Positions 11,450 through 23,256 of a stretch of 64,000 bases of DNA are shown one piece after another. The notes under the pieces were generated by a model. That model was not told where the DNA came from. It made no database searches and was given only the letters and a program-made list of their open reading frames with translations. Location: NCBI RefSeq assembly GCF_958298935.1, contig NC_084923.1, positions 2,296,501 through 2,360,500 of the forward strand, in the 5' to 3' direction. Position 1 is the first letter of the stretch, and the number at the start of each line of letters is the position of its first letter. The position numbers and the translations under genes are program-made. The stretch comes from Phragmites australis. Taxonomy: Eukaryota > Streptophyta > Magnoliopsida > Poales > Poaceae.

Positions 11450-14400
11450 TTACTTCACAACACTTCCTGCAAATAAGACATGGATTCACTCAGGGCAGCA
11501 GCAACCTTAGATACTTAGACCGTGCAGCAAGCATTTCTTTACAAGGGCATTTAGTTATGCTACCTATGAATTGGGGACCAAACTGCCTAATAATGGATTG
11601 TTCTAGGAACATAGGTACTATGGGCATATGCTGTCTTTGTAAAACAGCATGTTAAAATGGAAAGCTCATCACAGGCAAATGGAAGACTCACCGTTAGCTG
11701 TATCATCTGAATATCTGATGGCAACATGCTCAAAATAATCTCTTCTTGCATCTGCATTCAGTCAGAAAAGTGGTAAAATAAAGTACGCAACCTAGCGTGT
11801 AGCTAACGTATAATAGAAAAATTAGCTCATAAAAATCTCTGCGCATGCTTACCATGTTTCATAGTTAAAGAAGGATCTTCTTTCTCTGTATACCCAACTA
11901 CCTTTGCAGGATTACCTACAGCCATACTTTGAAATAAAAGAAAAACAGTGGTGTCAAAAATCAATTATCAACATAAAGCACATAACATAACATAACATAC
12001 ACGGATCAGGACCAAACATAATAGAAATGATGACAAAATGTTAAGTAATTAGATGCTGCACTAACATAAATGCATATTAATGTGATCATAGGCCGCAGAA
12101 AGGCATACGGGCTCAACTTGATGTATGTTTTAGTGGATGTACTTATAAAAGGCACAAATATCCATTTTAACACTCCACTAAGACCATCTCCAACGGTTTC
12201 CCTTCAGGGATCAAAATCCCTTCATGACGGGATTTTCGTTCCCTTCAGCGCTCCAACGGTTTCCCTTCACGGTTCCCGTCACGACGGGATTCCCAGGGTC
12301 ACTTCCTTCAGGACGGGATTCTCTCTCCTTTCAATTCGCGATTCCCCTCGAGGGGAAGCTGTTGAAGATGAGAGGAAATAAAGGGAATGAGAACGGGGAA
12401 GGGAATCGAAAAAGGAACGAAATGAAGGGAATATAGTTGGAGATGGTCTAAGGACACTTTTATACATAAAACCATTAAAGAATCTTTTAAGTCTTTAATT
12501 GAGGGGGGGGGGGGGATTTATCCAAGTCTATACTAGCCTGATTTCCACCAGCATGCACAATTTACTAACAGTAGTAGATTAGTCAATGGAAATATTGGAG
12601 TGTTGAAAGATCAAGTACTTAATTTTTTTGCAAAGCGTGCAGTTGGCTATTGTGGCCATCATTAAGGTTCAACAACCAAGATGATTGAATCCCCAAAAAT
12701 CCACGAGAGACCAACATATCGCATAATTAGTAAGACTTGATCCACGGCCCTTAGCCACATGACACAGGCGTCATACTGTTGGACTAGCCATTGCTTGGCA
12801 ATCTAATACAATTAAGTTTCTAACCTAAAACTGAGCCCTAGGTTTTCAACCCAAGTTATAAAGATCATTTTCAACATTGCAAGGAGTGTGTAAGGTGTAA
12901 CATCAAACAGCTTAGCTAGTGAACAGATGCAACTATTTACGTCATGTATTCGTCTTGTTCTTTGCTTTCTTTACAAGGATGTCACATTGCAGGAACGAAA
13001 AAGGTCCAAATCTAAAACTGCCCCTGACTAAATTTTCACTGCAGTGTCATTATTTCAGATTATAAATAGTAGTCGGTTCAAACCTGTGGGGAGGTACATC
13101 CTTTAAAACAAGGGAGCCAGCAGCAATCATGGCACCTTCACCTACATTTATATTGCCGAGGATAGTAGCACCAGCTCCAATAAGAGCTCCCTGACCGATC
13201 TTGGGGTGCCTATCTCCATGTTCCTTGCCAGTACCTCCAAGTGTAACACCCTGTAGTAAAGGTCTGACTCATAAGCTGGTGAACTTCCATTCTTGATACA
13301 GCTTTCCCTAAAGAACAGTTACGAGTCTTCCAGAATTGAACTTTTGATGAAAAAGGAACCAGGATGAAAACATGCAGAAATAGGGCGACCAGGCATATTT
13401 ATAGGGTACAGATGTGGTTCTAGACAAGTAAGGACTAAATTCATCTTTAAAGATTTTTCAAAAATTGAAGGGAAAACAGTAACACAATACTGCAAAGCAA
13501 GCATATAATGTTCCTTATGTTTTCCACTTTTCCTATCTTTTCCTCTTCCACTATTCTTGCATATGCACACATCAAAAGGTTTCTCATGCCTCTAGACTAA
13601 AATGCAAAATCTTCTGGTCTTAATTACACAAAAACGTAATATTCATCAAATGAATATAAATGGTGTTCATAGAAACATTAGTCTAACTGAGTTAGATCAT
13701 CCATTGAACATAACAAAAATGAAACAAATGGAAAAACATATACTTTAACAAGTGGTTCGAATCAGTAGTGATATACACCTATATTGCCATGTTTAGTCTG
13801 TACTTATCATCAAAGAATAATATTGCATTTACTTGCCAAACTTTCCTTTTAAAAATACAATCCTAGGCACATGGCTGTCATAATAATTATCAAAGGATGA
13901 TTGACTGTTTCAGTTGGTGGAAACCTGGACATTTTGATACAACCCTGCTGCCTTGCTTGGACTCTGATAACTGATTAGATGTGAAGTTTTCAAGTTGCTA
14001 TATTTAAAGGAACAACGAATGAATGGAGCATAGAAAGATACCAGCTTGGCTATACATAGAAAGATGCTAAAAGAAACAACCGATTTATGTAAATACACAT
14101 GCCTATCATGCTTCACATCCAAGTGAACAGATTATGATTGTAAATATATTATTGCAAGTTCCTTATCTTCCCTTTTTTTAGTACGAACAAGAAAGTAACA
14201 ACCAAAAAGGATCTTGGAACAGAGCTAACAACCATAGTCCAACAAAATTATTCAGTATTCAAGAAGGACTTCAAGAACTAAATAATTTCTCTCAAGCAAG
14301 AAAGCAACACGTTGAATTGTGGAGTTAAAAATTCTACTGCAAAGCAGTTCACTGTTTAAAAAGAAAGAAAAAGAATGTGATTAATGCAGGCACCTGCATT

Positions 14401-15815
14401 AATGAAACCCAATTTCCAACCACAGCAGTTTCGCCAATAACTAGGCCTGTTCCATGATCCAACAATATTCCCTCGCCAATCTTGGCAGCTGCAAGTCAAG
14501 AAATAAAGAATGTTAAGGAAGAAACACTAAAGTACCAAAGTATACTACATAATAAAATAAATTACCAGTGATCGGAATTTCACAGTAGAAAACTCAAAAG
14601 GTGTAAGCACCCCTTACAGAGTTCTGACACTTTTTTTCTAGCCTTAAGAAAAAATCCACAAAGCACTTACAAGACGACAATAGATTTAAGAATTAAGTAC
14701 ACAACATTATGATGACCTGGAACTTTTATTAAGATGAACCAGCCCAGCCCAACTTATAAGAATGGTAATCCAGTTTACTAAGTAAACTGATCTCTATGCC
14801 CACACCTTATTTACTTCTAGTGAGTTCTAGTGTTCTGTAGCATGACCTTAGCAAATTTCTGCAATATTTTTCAGTCAACGATAATCCCACATGTACTGAA
14901 CAATCATGTAAATTTGATATTAGATATCTAAGAATTTAGTACTTGTAAATCAATAGATGAATACCTGGGTGTATATCCACTGCAAAGACCTGCAAGCAAT
15001 ATGATAGCAAATGTTACTCAAAAAGGGAAGTTATGCCAACCATATAATTCTGCTGCTTAAGAAATCAAGGTTCACCTCACTAATACGACTTTGCAGTGCC
15101 AATGCCAAAACTCTACGTCCCTGATTCCATAAAACATGAGCTATCCTATAGGATTGCAAGGCTTGATAACCCTGAAAGCAGCGCACAAACAACATGAGAA
15201 TCTTAACAGGGTACAAGACTTGAAGTGCTAAAGAAGATACGAAAGAAGACACTAGTCATCAAGGTTGTATATGTCTGTAAGAATATTAGATGGTATACCA
15301 ATGTCAAAGGAAAACTAATAACATGGTATGGAAGGGTGCCATCACAATTGGGGAAATTCGATCCTACTCACTAAAACGAACAACCAATTTCTCATTACCC
15401 CAGACAGTCTCCTGGAATGAATATCATAAATACACAATACACACCTTTAGGTATAACAATGCCCAGCTATATTGTGCACAAGCTGGATCTCTGTCTTTGA
15501 AGGCCTGAATTGGAAAAGCAGTTCCCATAGTTGTCAATAGATCATTAACAGGATGATATAGAAGAATCAACATGTAAACACAAAAACAAAATGCTTAGCA
15601 GAATGTTAGTGACTCACCTGAGCATCAAGGCGAATGGAACGGCATATATCTTTGTTATTCATCATAACATCATTAAAAATGTCAATTGGCTGGGTAGCAA
15701 GCAGTGTTGGATCTTCAAGCCTGTTTGCAAGGGTAAAGCTCAACGCTCGCTCCAGACAGTCATGAGACAACACACTGGCGTACAGGAAGCTACTCAAAAT
15801 AGGCTCCTTTTCTGC
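11450..15815 (-). pseudogene. SAT: serine O-acetyltransferase copy lacking exon 1 (unit A)
   Basis: Nine exons match SAT-B exons 2-10 one for one: 15618-15815, 15445-15504, 15076-15171, 14965-14989, 14394-14488, 13084-13250, 11853-11926, 11692-11751 and 11450-11466. All have GT-AG borders, the same lengths and no internal stop. They encode the SAT N-terminal domain from [19 protein letters not shown] and the hexapeptide-repeat catalytic domain ([21 protein letters not shown]). No first exon exists upstream: unit A ends at 18267 inside the intron and joins an unrelated LTR. Without its start exon and promoter it should be non-functional unless transcribed from another promoter. The preserved reading frame suggests recent loss. 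Confidence 0.85.
12182..12448. mobile_element. Tourist-like MITE (family M1), unit A only
   Basis: This 267-bp element has 13-bp perfect terminal inverted repeats (GACCATCTCCAAC and GTTGGAGATGGTC) and a TAA target duplication (12179-12181, 12449-12451). It lies in the SAT-A intron between exons 7 and 8. Unit B has the uninterrupted site CCACTAAGGATA near 37523. Family members also occur at 19931 and 46478. The TWA target site and size are typical of PIF/Harbinger-derived MITEs. Confidence 0.9.
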
Positions 15816-15987
15816 CTGTGAAATGTGAACATTGCACTGTCAGCCATCAGGTAACCAACAATAACAGTAAAATGATGCCAAATGTGACAATACAGATAGG
15901 AGGGACACTAGGACAGTGTTATTGTATAAGAGTCAAACAATCAAAACCAAACCTTTTTTTTTTCAAGAATTAAGTAAATATAAAGCT

Positions 15988-18267
15988 TGGAGAAGGACCT
16001 GCACATGGTATTCATTGACTTGGAGAAGGCTTACGATAAAATACCGAGAAATATCATGTGGTGGGCTGTGGAGAAACACAAAGTCCCAATAAAGTACATT
16101 ACCCTCATCAAGGATATGTGCGATAACGTTGTGACAAGTGTTCGGACAAGTGAAGGTGTCACTGATGACTTTTCGTTTAAAATAGGACTGCATCAAGGGT
16201 CAGCTTTGAGCCCTTATTTATTAGCTTTGGTGATGGATGAGGTCGCAAGGGACATTCAGGGAGATATGCCTTGGTGTATACTCTTTGCTGACGATATGGT
16301 GCTAGTTGACGAGAGTAGGATAAGAGTTAATAGGAAATTAGAGTTGTAAAGATATACTTTAGAATCGAAAGGTCTTAGACATAGTAGGACCAAAACCGAG
16401 TATACGAAGTGTGATTTCAGTGCTAGTAGGCATGAGGGAGAAGATGTTAGTCTCGATGGAGAGGTGGTTCCCCAGAAGGATGTCTTTCGATATTTGGAAT
16501 CGATGCTACAGAGGGATGGTAATATTGATAAAGATGTTAGTCATAAAATCAAAGCTAGATCGATGAAATGGCACCAAGCTTTTGACATCATCTGTGACAA
16601 GAGGGTGTCACAAAAGCTGAAAGGTAAGTTCTATAGGACGACGATTCGACCCGTAATGCTGTATGACGCCGAATGTTGGTCAAATAAAAGGCGGCATATC
16701 CAACAGTTAAGTGTAGCAGAGATGTGTATGTTGCGATGGATTTGTGGCCATATAAGAAAGGATAGGATCCTAAATAATGATATACGTGATAGCGTAGGGT
16801 AGCACCAATTGAAGAAAATTTTATCTAACATCAGTTGAGATGGTTTGGTTATATCCAACGGAGGCCTCTAAAGTCCAGAGTCACCTGTGCATAGCGAGAT
16901 ACTGATGCACACTGATAATGTGAAGAGAGGAAGTGGTTGACCAAACCCCTGTAAAAAGAGGCTTGAATGAATGGAATATCCCCAAAGAACTATCCACAGA
17001 TAGAAGCGCGTGAAAGTTAGTAATCCACATGCTAGAATGTTAGGATACCAAATGTGATGATCCTAAGATCATACGAGGGTAATCATCCATTAGGAGGATA
17101 GTCGGGCAGCATCAACTTCTAGGTGAGGGATTAGACCATAGATTATGAAGACAAAAAGGAGGAGACTAGCTTAATTCTTCTTTTTCTCCCTTACAATGAT
17201 GCACAACTGCCCTTTTATATAGAGGGGGAATTACAATCCAAATCCTAACTTACCTAATTTATCTCTAGTTGAATTAAAAACTAATCAAACTATATCTCCT
17301 AATCCAAATCAAATCCAACTTCTACCAACTATATCTCCTAATTATATGGCAAGTCTTGATCTCCTGCCCATGACATCTCCACCTCTCCTTTCGAAACAAC
17401 TCGTCCTCGAGCTGTGGTGGCGGCCACGGTGATATCATTTAGCAATCATGTTGACTGTGTGTAGCCTCGCGCCCAGACGCCCAAAAGTGGCTTCCGCTGA
17501 GCCACGTCACTTCTCTGCACACGCGCACGATGGCCGAACGTCGTCGCACGCCGACCCCATCTGCATCCGTGACCGAACGTGCAAACCCACTCCACACGAC
17601 GTCGTTGCTGAATTTGCAGGTTCAGCGTCCAGACAAACCATGTATAGCCAATGACCCTGTCCTGAAGCCAAATGGACTCCACCTCCGCACCGGCCAAGAA
17701 GTTGAGCACCATCGACCTCCTTTCGCTCCAAACCGCCACGTGCTTTTGCCACCACCGCAGGAGGTTGAGGTAACGCTGCAGCACACTTTGTTTCTTTCTT
17801 CTCCTCGGCCACGATCATCTTCTCCTTGGCCAGTTCGCCCAAGGAGATGGCGCATAGGGGTGGCCCGAACCGAGGACGGTTTGTAGCATGGTCGTCCATG
17901 CGCGGCCCGCCGGTGAGGCCGCTGGAGTACTCGTCAGCGTGTGGGTCAAGTAACAGATCGTCGCCAACTGGCACGGGTGTGGATGAAGATGAATCGTGTT
18001 GTGCCTCCAAGCACTTGATGGCGAGGTGGTGTGCCCGTTGCTGAAGTTCGGTGTCGATGACGCACCGGTAGGTCTCCGCGAGTCGACGGTCCATGCATTC
18101 GATGGAGGTGCAGAGCACCTGTTGGCCGGCCAGGAGGTCGCAAAGCATGTTCGATTGATTGGGGCTCGTTGGAGGTGGACATGGCACATGGAAGGGTGGA
18201 GGAATCTGGTTTCTGTTACCAAATGTTATGATCCTATGATCATACGGAGATAAACATCCATCGGGAG
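15988..18267 (+). mobile_element. LINE (RTE-like) fragment with nested LTR element, copy in unit A
   Basis: The element starts within the reverse transcriptase ([14 protein letters not shown]), so it is 5'-truncated. It keeps [19 protein letters not shown] and the catalytic FADD box (near 16290), then a stop (TAA at 16347) and further decayed frames (to about 17040) ending in a C-terminal LINE tail. The left target site taagtaaatataaagct is at 15971-15987; the right one is lost because the duplication breakpoint cuts the element. A small LTR element (17053 onward) is inserted near its 3' end. Confidence 0.85.
17053..18267 (-). mobile_element. small non-autonomous LTR retrotransposon, truncated (unit A)
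   Basis: The left LTR (17053-17375) is complete, and the right LTR starts at 18224 and is cut at 18267 by the duplication breakpoint. Orientation is minus: a purine-rich tract lies beside the left LTR, and a TGGTAACAGA primer-site-like motif beside the right one. The interior holds a minus-strand ORF (17507-18187) with [19 protein letters not shown] and a region rich in AEEKKE. It has no recognised gag, RT or integrase motif. The full version is in unit B (42136-43654). Confidence 0.65.
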
Positions 18268-18603
18268 GTACTTAGACGATATATCGTGATATTACTATAG
18301 TGATCATATTATCTTAGGCTCAACATCATATATAAATGGATGAAATAACTAAAATACCTCTCTATATATAATTATAATATAATATTTTAGAGGCTAGGAG
18401 ATAATTTTACTAGCCCCTCTTTCCTGTAAATAAGCCGTCAACGTTCCGGGTAGAAACTCCTGGATTTTTTTCCCACTATAACACAGACTCTATCTCAACT
18501 CTCTCTGGCTTCTTTCGGCTTACCGTTCATCTCTAATTTGAGCCTCTTCATTAGAAGGAGACTCTCGTCATATTTTAGCTGGTACAAGTTTTCATACCCA
18601 ACT
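18268..18603 (+). mobile_element. 5'-truncated LTR fragment (family L3)
   Basis: From 18268 the sequence matches the LTR at 58397-58757 from its internal GGAG...TTAGACGAT onward. It includes the block gaaataactaaaatacct and a decayed TATA (TGTAAATAAGCC against CTATAAATAAGCC). It abuts the end of unit A exactly, so it marks the duplication junction. Confidence 0.75.
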
Positions 18604-19137
18604 AGAGGACAAAGCTTTCCATGGTACGAGCGCGCTTTAGCTTGGCGCGCATGGTGTGGACGGCACTGGTGTCTGGTGCCGAGACGTCAACCTTGCGGCG
18701 TAGCCAACTAGCCATTTTCCTCGTGCCTGCCTAGACGACGTCCTTCGGGACGAGGCCTGCTGCCTGCTGCAGTTGAAACTTCAAACCTAGCAGTCCAGCT
18801 TGGCTTCTTCTTACTGCCACTCGGGCTGCCAGAAAGTCCTAGCATTTTCCCTGTTTGATCCCTTTGGACATGGACGTCAAGCTCCAATCTTTACCGTCCA
18901 ATTTTGCTCGAATTGCATGCATTAGAATGCAAATTTTTCCGAATTTGATGTCCATAACATATCAAGGTTAATACTCCACACTGCAACCATTTAAACCGCT
19001 CTTACCACCCTGAGCTGAGCTGAGCTGAGCTGCCGGGCATCCTCCATCTTCCTCCCCCCGCGTCAACTCCCCAGTCAAACACTCAGACCTCCCTCCCAAA
19101 CCTTTCCCCTCGCTGCGACCACTACTACAACCACACC
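18604..19137. other. intergenic, possible CEBiP upstream sequence
   Basis: No gene is recognised. The last 170 bases are C- and A-rich and contain a GAGCT simple repeat (gagctgagctgagctgagct at about 19011). They could be the former 5' leader of the LysM gene. Confidence 0.35.
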
Positions 19138-19740
19138 ATGCCGTCGCTCGCCGCCGCCTGGCCGTACCGGTCGCCGCGCTGCTGTTCCTCTTCACGGCGT
19201 CCGCCTCGGCCGCCAACTTCACCTACGCTGCGAGGGCCGCCTGCCAGTCTGCCATCGGCTACGCGGTCCCCCAACGCCACCACCTACGCCGAGCTCGTCT
19301 CCCGATTCAACACAACCACGCTCCGCGACCTCCTCAGCGCCAACGGCCTCCCGCCCACCACCTCCCCTAGCACGCCCATCCCGGCCAAGACCACCGTCCG
19401 CATCCCTTTCCGCTGCCTCTGCGCGGGCAACAGCGTGCGGCCGCAGGACGGGCTTGACGCCATCGCGCGCGGCGTGTTCGATGCCTTCGTCACCTACCAG
19501 GAGATCACCGCCGCCAACAACATCCCCAACGTCAACCTGATAACCGTCGGCCAAAGGTTGTGGATCCCGCTACCCTGCAACTGCGACCAGGTGGACGGCG
19601 CCGACGTGATGCACTTCGCTCCCATTGAGCCACCGCAGCGTGGGCTCAGAGACCCCGAACGTGGGCTCTGACCCCAAGAGCTTGCTCAAGAGGTAGATTC
19701 TTGATGTCCCGCTCCCTGAAGTGTGCTCCTCTTAAACTTA
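19138..19740 (+). pseudogene. CEBiP: chitin elicitor-binding protein (CEBiP)-like LysM gene fragment
   Basis: It encodes NATTYAELVSRFNTTTLRDL, VRIPFRCLCAGNS, QDGLDAIARGVFDAFVTYQE and LWIPLPCNCD. These are the LysM segments and CxC spacing of CEBiP/LYP plasma-membrane chitin receptors. A signal peptide (LAVPVAALLFLFTASASAA) and the first Cys region are present but in another frame. One frameshift follows the ATG, and an extra C near 19270 restores the frame. About 15 residues are missing after AGNS. After DVMHFA the frame runs into unrelated residues and a TGA at 19669. A later piece, ILDVPLPE at about 19700, corresponds to the CEBiP segment after the third LysM. The rest, including the GPI-anchor region, is absent. 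It is a decayed immune-receptor gene, not a working one. Confidence 0.8.
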
Positions 19741-19930
19741 TACTACATATGCTTCAATTAACACATGCAAATCATATTTTGCTGTACATGGAGTGCGCGA
19801 TGGTTAAACTGTTTGTAATTTTGTTGCTTTGCGGTAATAAAATTTGGGAATGCCCCGTTCAGAAAAAATGACGATGAAGCCTTTTACTCTTTTAGTAGGC
19901 TAGTGCCGAATTAAAATGCAGATATGCTTA

Positions 19931-20186
19931 GGCTGGCCCCAACGACTTCCCTTCGGGGATTAAAATTTCGTTGGGAAGAGATTTTTGTTCTTTTCAGCGC
20001 TCCAACGGTTTCCCTTTACAACGGAATTCTCAGAGTCATTCCCTTCAGGACGGGATTCTCTCTCCTTTCCCTTCGCGATTCCCCTCGAAGGGAAGCTGTT
20101 GGAGATGAGAAAAAAATAAAGGGAATGAGAACAGAGAAGGGAATCGGAAAGGGAACGAAATGAAGGACATATGGTTAGAGATGGTC
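19931..20186. mobile_element. Tourist-like MITE, M1 family
   Basis: The interior matches the element at 12182 (CCTTCGCGATTCCCCTCGA). It ends in GAGATGGTC and has a TTA target duplication (19928-19930, 20187-20189). The left terminus is mutated (GGCTGGCCCCAAC). Confidence 0.85.
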
Positions 20187-20779
20187 TTAGGAGGAGCCAA
20201 ACTGATGAATTAGTTCTATAAGATGACTCTTTGAGTGGAAAGCAGAAATATGAGTTATTTTGCTTTCATAAATTTGTCCTAGGTATATTGTTTGGCACGC
20301 TTCCTAGATTTCATGGGTTCCTAGATTTCAGGCTATGGGTGTGAACATATGTGAACGCGTAAAAATAAGCTCGACTTCTTAGGAGATGAAGAACGGCGGT
20401 CGTCGGCGGGGGCTGGGGGATTCTTTCGCTGTCGAGCTTAGAAGACCTCATGAGGAAGGGAGGCCGGCCTAGCGGAGGAGGTGGACGCAGGGGCACCGCC
20501 AGCTGTGGACGGTAGAGGATCACTGGATAGGCCGATGCCGGGGCGGGGGAGCTCCAAAACGGGGAGGTGGCCTAGCGGAGGAGGCGAGCGGTGGGCGAGG
20601 ATCCGGTGATGGGGACACCGTCGAAGACGGAAGGAGGCAATGGAGCGTGTCACGGAGAGTGAAGGGAGGCAGGAGGTTGAAGACGATGTTTTGGCCATCT
20701 GATCGAGATCCTACTGCTAATATAGATCGATCGAAAAAAAACGCTTGATTTGAGGCGACCGAAAAATAGCATCGCCCAT
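20187..20779. other. spacer between the two units
   Basis: A GC-rich stretch (20311-20698) has open frames on the minus strand with proline- and serine-rich composition and no recognisable domain. Nothing is called. Confidence 0.4.
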
Positions 20780-21094
20780 TCTTTTATGTTTACTATTGAT
20801 AAAAGTTCATGTTTAATGAGATGTGGCATGTGTCATATTGGCATGTATACTGTTAGTTTGCACGTATTGAGGTGTATGAGGTGCTGGAAAAAAAATCATC
20901 TATGAGCTCGTGGCTAGACCACAACTTCAAATATGTAAGAGTCAATAAATATATAGTTTCATGCCAAAGTAATTTTATATCACCCTTGTTTTATTTTTGC
21001 ACTTTCCCCTTATTTATCTGTATCACGTAGATGGGCACTGCCAATGCGGTGCCCCACCTCGTTTCGGCCCTAGCTTTGCCCTTGCGCCAGGGTA

Positions 21095-21294
21095 ACACAT
21101 CGAGTCCCAAGACTCGCACCAACACCAGCTAGCTTATGAACCACAACATTACATGAGCGGGAATTATGCATAGCCCAGACTTCAGTAAAATTAAGGAAAA
21201 TAAGATACTTGATCTCTTGAAAAAGGGCCCCGATTGGTGCAGAATCAAAGTTGGAGCCCACAAGAGCCGTCTTCAGATTAATTGCATCCGTTTC
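21095..21294 (-). pseudogene. RNase H-like fragment, copy 3, C-terminal part
   Basis: The minus strand reads ETDAINLKTALVGSNFDSAP, then FQEIKYLIFLNF and VVVHKLAGVGASLGTRC, so it keeps the frame lost in copy 1. The rest of the domain continues at 30851-31030, because the LTR element at 21295-30845 inserted in the middle. Confidence 0.65.
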
Positions 21295-22749
21295 TGTCGG
21301 AGGATTAACTCTTATCGCAGGGATCCCGAGAGACCCCTTTTTAGAGATTCGGTCGGGGGGATGATCCTGAATAAGTTTGTCGGAGAAATGAATGAGAGTA
21401 AATGCAACGGCCGGTGGTGGGGGAGGATGACCTAGTGCAAAAAGAAGTAAATGCACCGGGATTTAGACAGGTTCGGGCCGCACGGGGGCGTAATACCCTA
21501 CTCCTGTATGGATGCGATAACTGTCCTGAGTAAATCCCTCAAGGATGTTGCTGGTTACAAGAATATTGACCTAACTATGAGCTTGAGGCTCCTTGTTCTT
21601 CGGCAGTGACTGTGTCTTGTGCTTTGTGTTCGTCTATGGTTCAGTGTTTGATGCTTGGGTGCTTGCGGTCTCTTGTTGGCTTTTCTCGATCGGGTCCGGA
21701 TGTGGGGATGCTTCCTCCCTTTCCTCTTCGGTGTTGCCGGCTCTTTTTGTACTCGCCGGCTGAGACATGCCCCGAACGGGAAGGAGGGGGGCACAAGTTC
21801 CAAGACGCTATGACTGGGAAAGGCGTCATCATTTCTTCTGGGTGAAGTGACTGGGGGTGAAAAATGCGTCGCACGCCCGGTCACCTATCACCATAAACGC
21901 CCTGGCAACGGACGCCGTGGAGAGGGCCCACCGGGCAGCCGCAGAGCAACTCGGCGTGCCCGCCCTATCTTGTTCCTCTGCCACAGCAGGGCGGCAGACA
22001 AAACGCCTTGATCCTTGCGATGTTATCCCGAGACGAGCCGGATGATACGGGACGGGACCCGTGCGATTAATAGCCCCACGTCTCTCTGCCAAAACATGGC
22101 AGGAACTGACACTGCGGCGGGAGCAGTTGGAGATGTCAGGCTACGCACGCTTATTAAATGCGACATCGGACCTCTGACCGATTGACACCTCATCGGCGGG
22201 CCCCTCGGGGGCCTTTCGGGGTCATCGGGGCACCGAGTGCTCGGGGGTACTGTTCACCTCCCCGAGCACTCTCTCCCGAGAATGCCTATCCTTGTCCTCG
22301 GGGTACCGGGTGCTCGGGGTACTGTTCGCCTCCCCGAGTACTCTCTCCCGAGCACTCTTGTACGAACCTTCTGGGAACCGAGTGCTCGGGGGCTGCCACG
22401 TGCAGCCCCGAGCACTCTTACAAGGATCCTCGGGGAACCGAGCGCTCGGGAGCTGCCACACGCAGTCCCGAGCACTCTCTCCCGAAACTTAGCTCTTTTG
22501 ATTGTCGGGGGACTAGGGCGTTCGGGGGTGACCAGGAACCTCCCCGAGCACTTTCTTCCCGGTACTTAGACTCTGTGGATCATCGGGGAACTGGGGTGCT
22601 CGGGGACCAGTGACTGTGGCCCTGAGCACCTTCTCCCGGGACTTGAGCTTTTCCCACCCCACAGGAGGGACCTCGCGGGATGGCGCCATGTGGCAGATGG
22701 CTGGCCTGGCCTCGGGACTCAGGGACCCCCGGTTCTTGATACACCGACA
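21295..22749 (-). repeat. left (3') LTR
   Basis: It is about 1,455 bp with TG...CA ends. It is rich in GTGCTCGGGG / CCCCGAGCAC blocks between about 22220 and 22630, which form internal imperfect inverted and tandem repeats. It pairs with 29403-30845. Confidence 0.92.
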
Positions 22750-22765
22750 GTAGCCCCCGGGCCTA
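22750..22765 (-). other. polypurine tract
   Basis: In minus-strand reading, GGCCCGGGGGCTAC lies directly before the 3' LTR start TGTCGG, the position where plus-strand DNA synthesis is primed. Confidence 0.75.
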
Positions 22766-23102
22766 TTGGCAGGCGATGGCACGGAGACTGCGGATGGGCC
22801 CTTTTTCGCGAACGAGGCCGAGGCCGGCGTGGACGCCACGTGGCCAGCTCAGAGGGTGGCCCTTTAGATCCGGGCCTTTGGTACGGTCCAACGGGGAGAC
22901 GAGTGGAATAGCGTCCACACAACTCCCGAAGGGCATGACAACGGGACGAGCGGCACGCGCGGCTACCGCGTAGATCGAGGAAAATACGCCTGACAGCCGC
23001 TGACACCGCACGACCAGTGGGAGATTCACCTGGCAGTTGCGTCGATCGAGGAAACCGTCCCGCCGAGTGCGCCGCGGCAGGAGACCTTTGAATTCTCTAA
23101 GG

Positions 23103-23110
23103 TATAAAAG
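23103..23110 (+). promoter_or_regulatory. TATA box of the antisense gene
   Basis: TATAAAAG lies about 150 bp before the ATG at 23257 on the strand opposite to the element's own transcription. A pyrimidine-rich leader (tctctctttccaccaccc) follows. It suggests an independent promoter inside the retrotransposon. Confidence 0.6.
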
Positions 23111-23256
23111 GGGGAGAGGAGCGATCCGCCCCCCTCTTTACGCCATCTTGCGATCCTGCTCTTGCTTCCTTCGCGCTCTGAGCCCTTAGAATCCCTTAGG
23201 TGATCAGAGCACTTCTCTCTCTTTCCACCACCCAGACAACCTCCCCCTCCGACGAG

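Larger units (their letters stand above)
601..18267. repeat. unit A of a direct tandem segmental duplication
   Basis: From about 601 the sequence matches the stretch starting near 20780 in the same order: RNase H-like fragment, AAE exons, AAE upstream exon, SAT exons 10 to 2, LINE and nested LTR element. The match ends at about 18267, where unit A switches to an unrelated LTR fragment and unit B continues through the SAT intron to exon 1. Exons are nearly identical between units, while introns carry small indels. Unit A alone contains the AAE gene at 2598-4351 and three MITEs (8680, 10507, 12182). Confidence 0.9.

Noticed and set aside
22158..22613. Open frames in the Tat-like LTRs (also 30267-30709)
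   Set aside because: All three frames are open because of the CCCCGAGCAC repeat composition. No domain, and the frames differ between the two LTRs.
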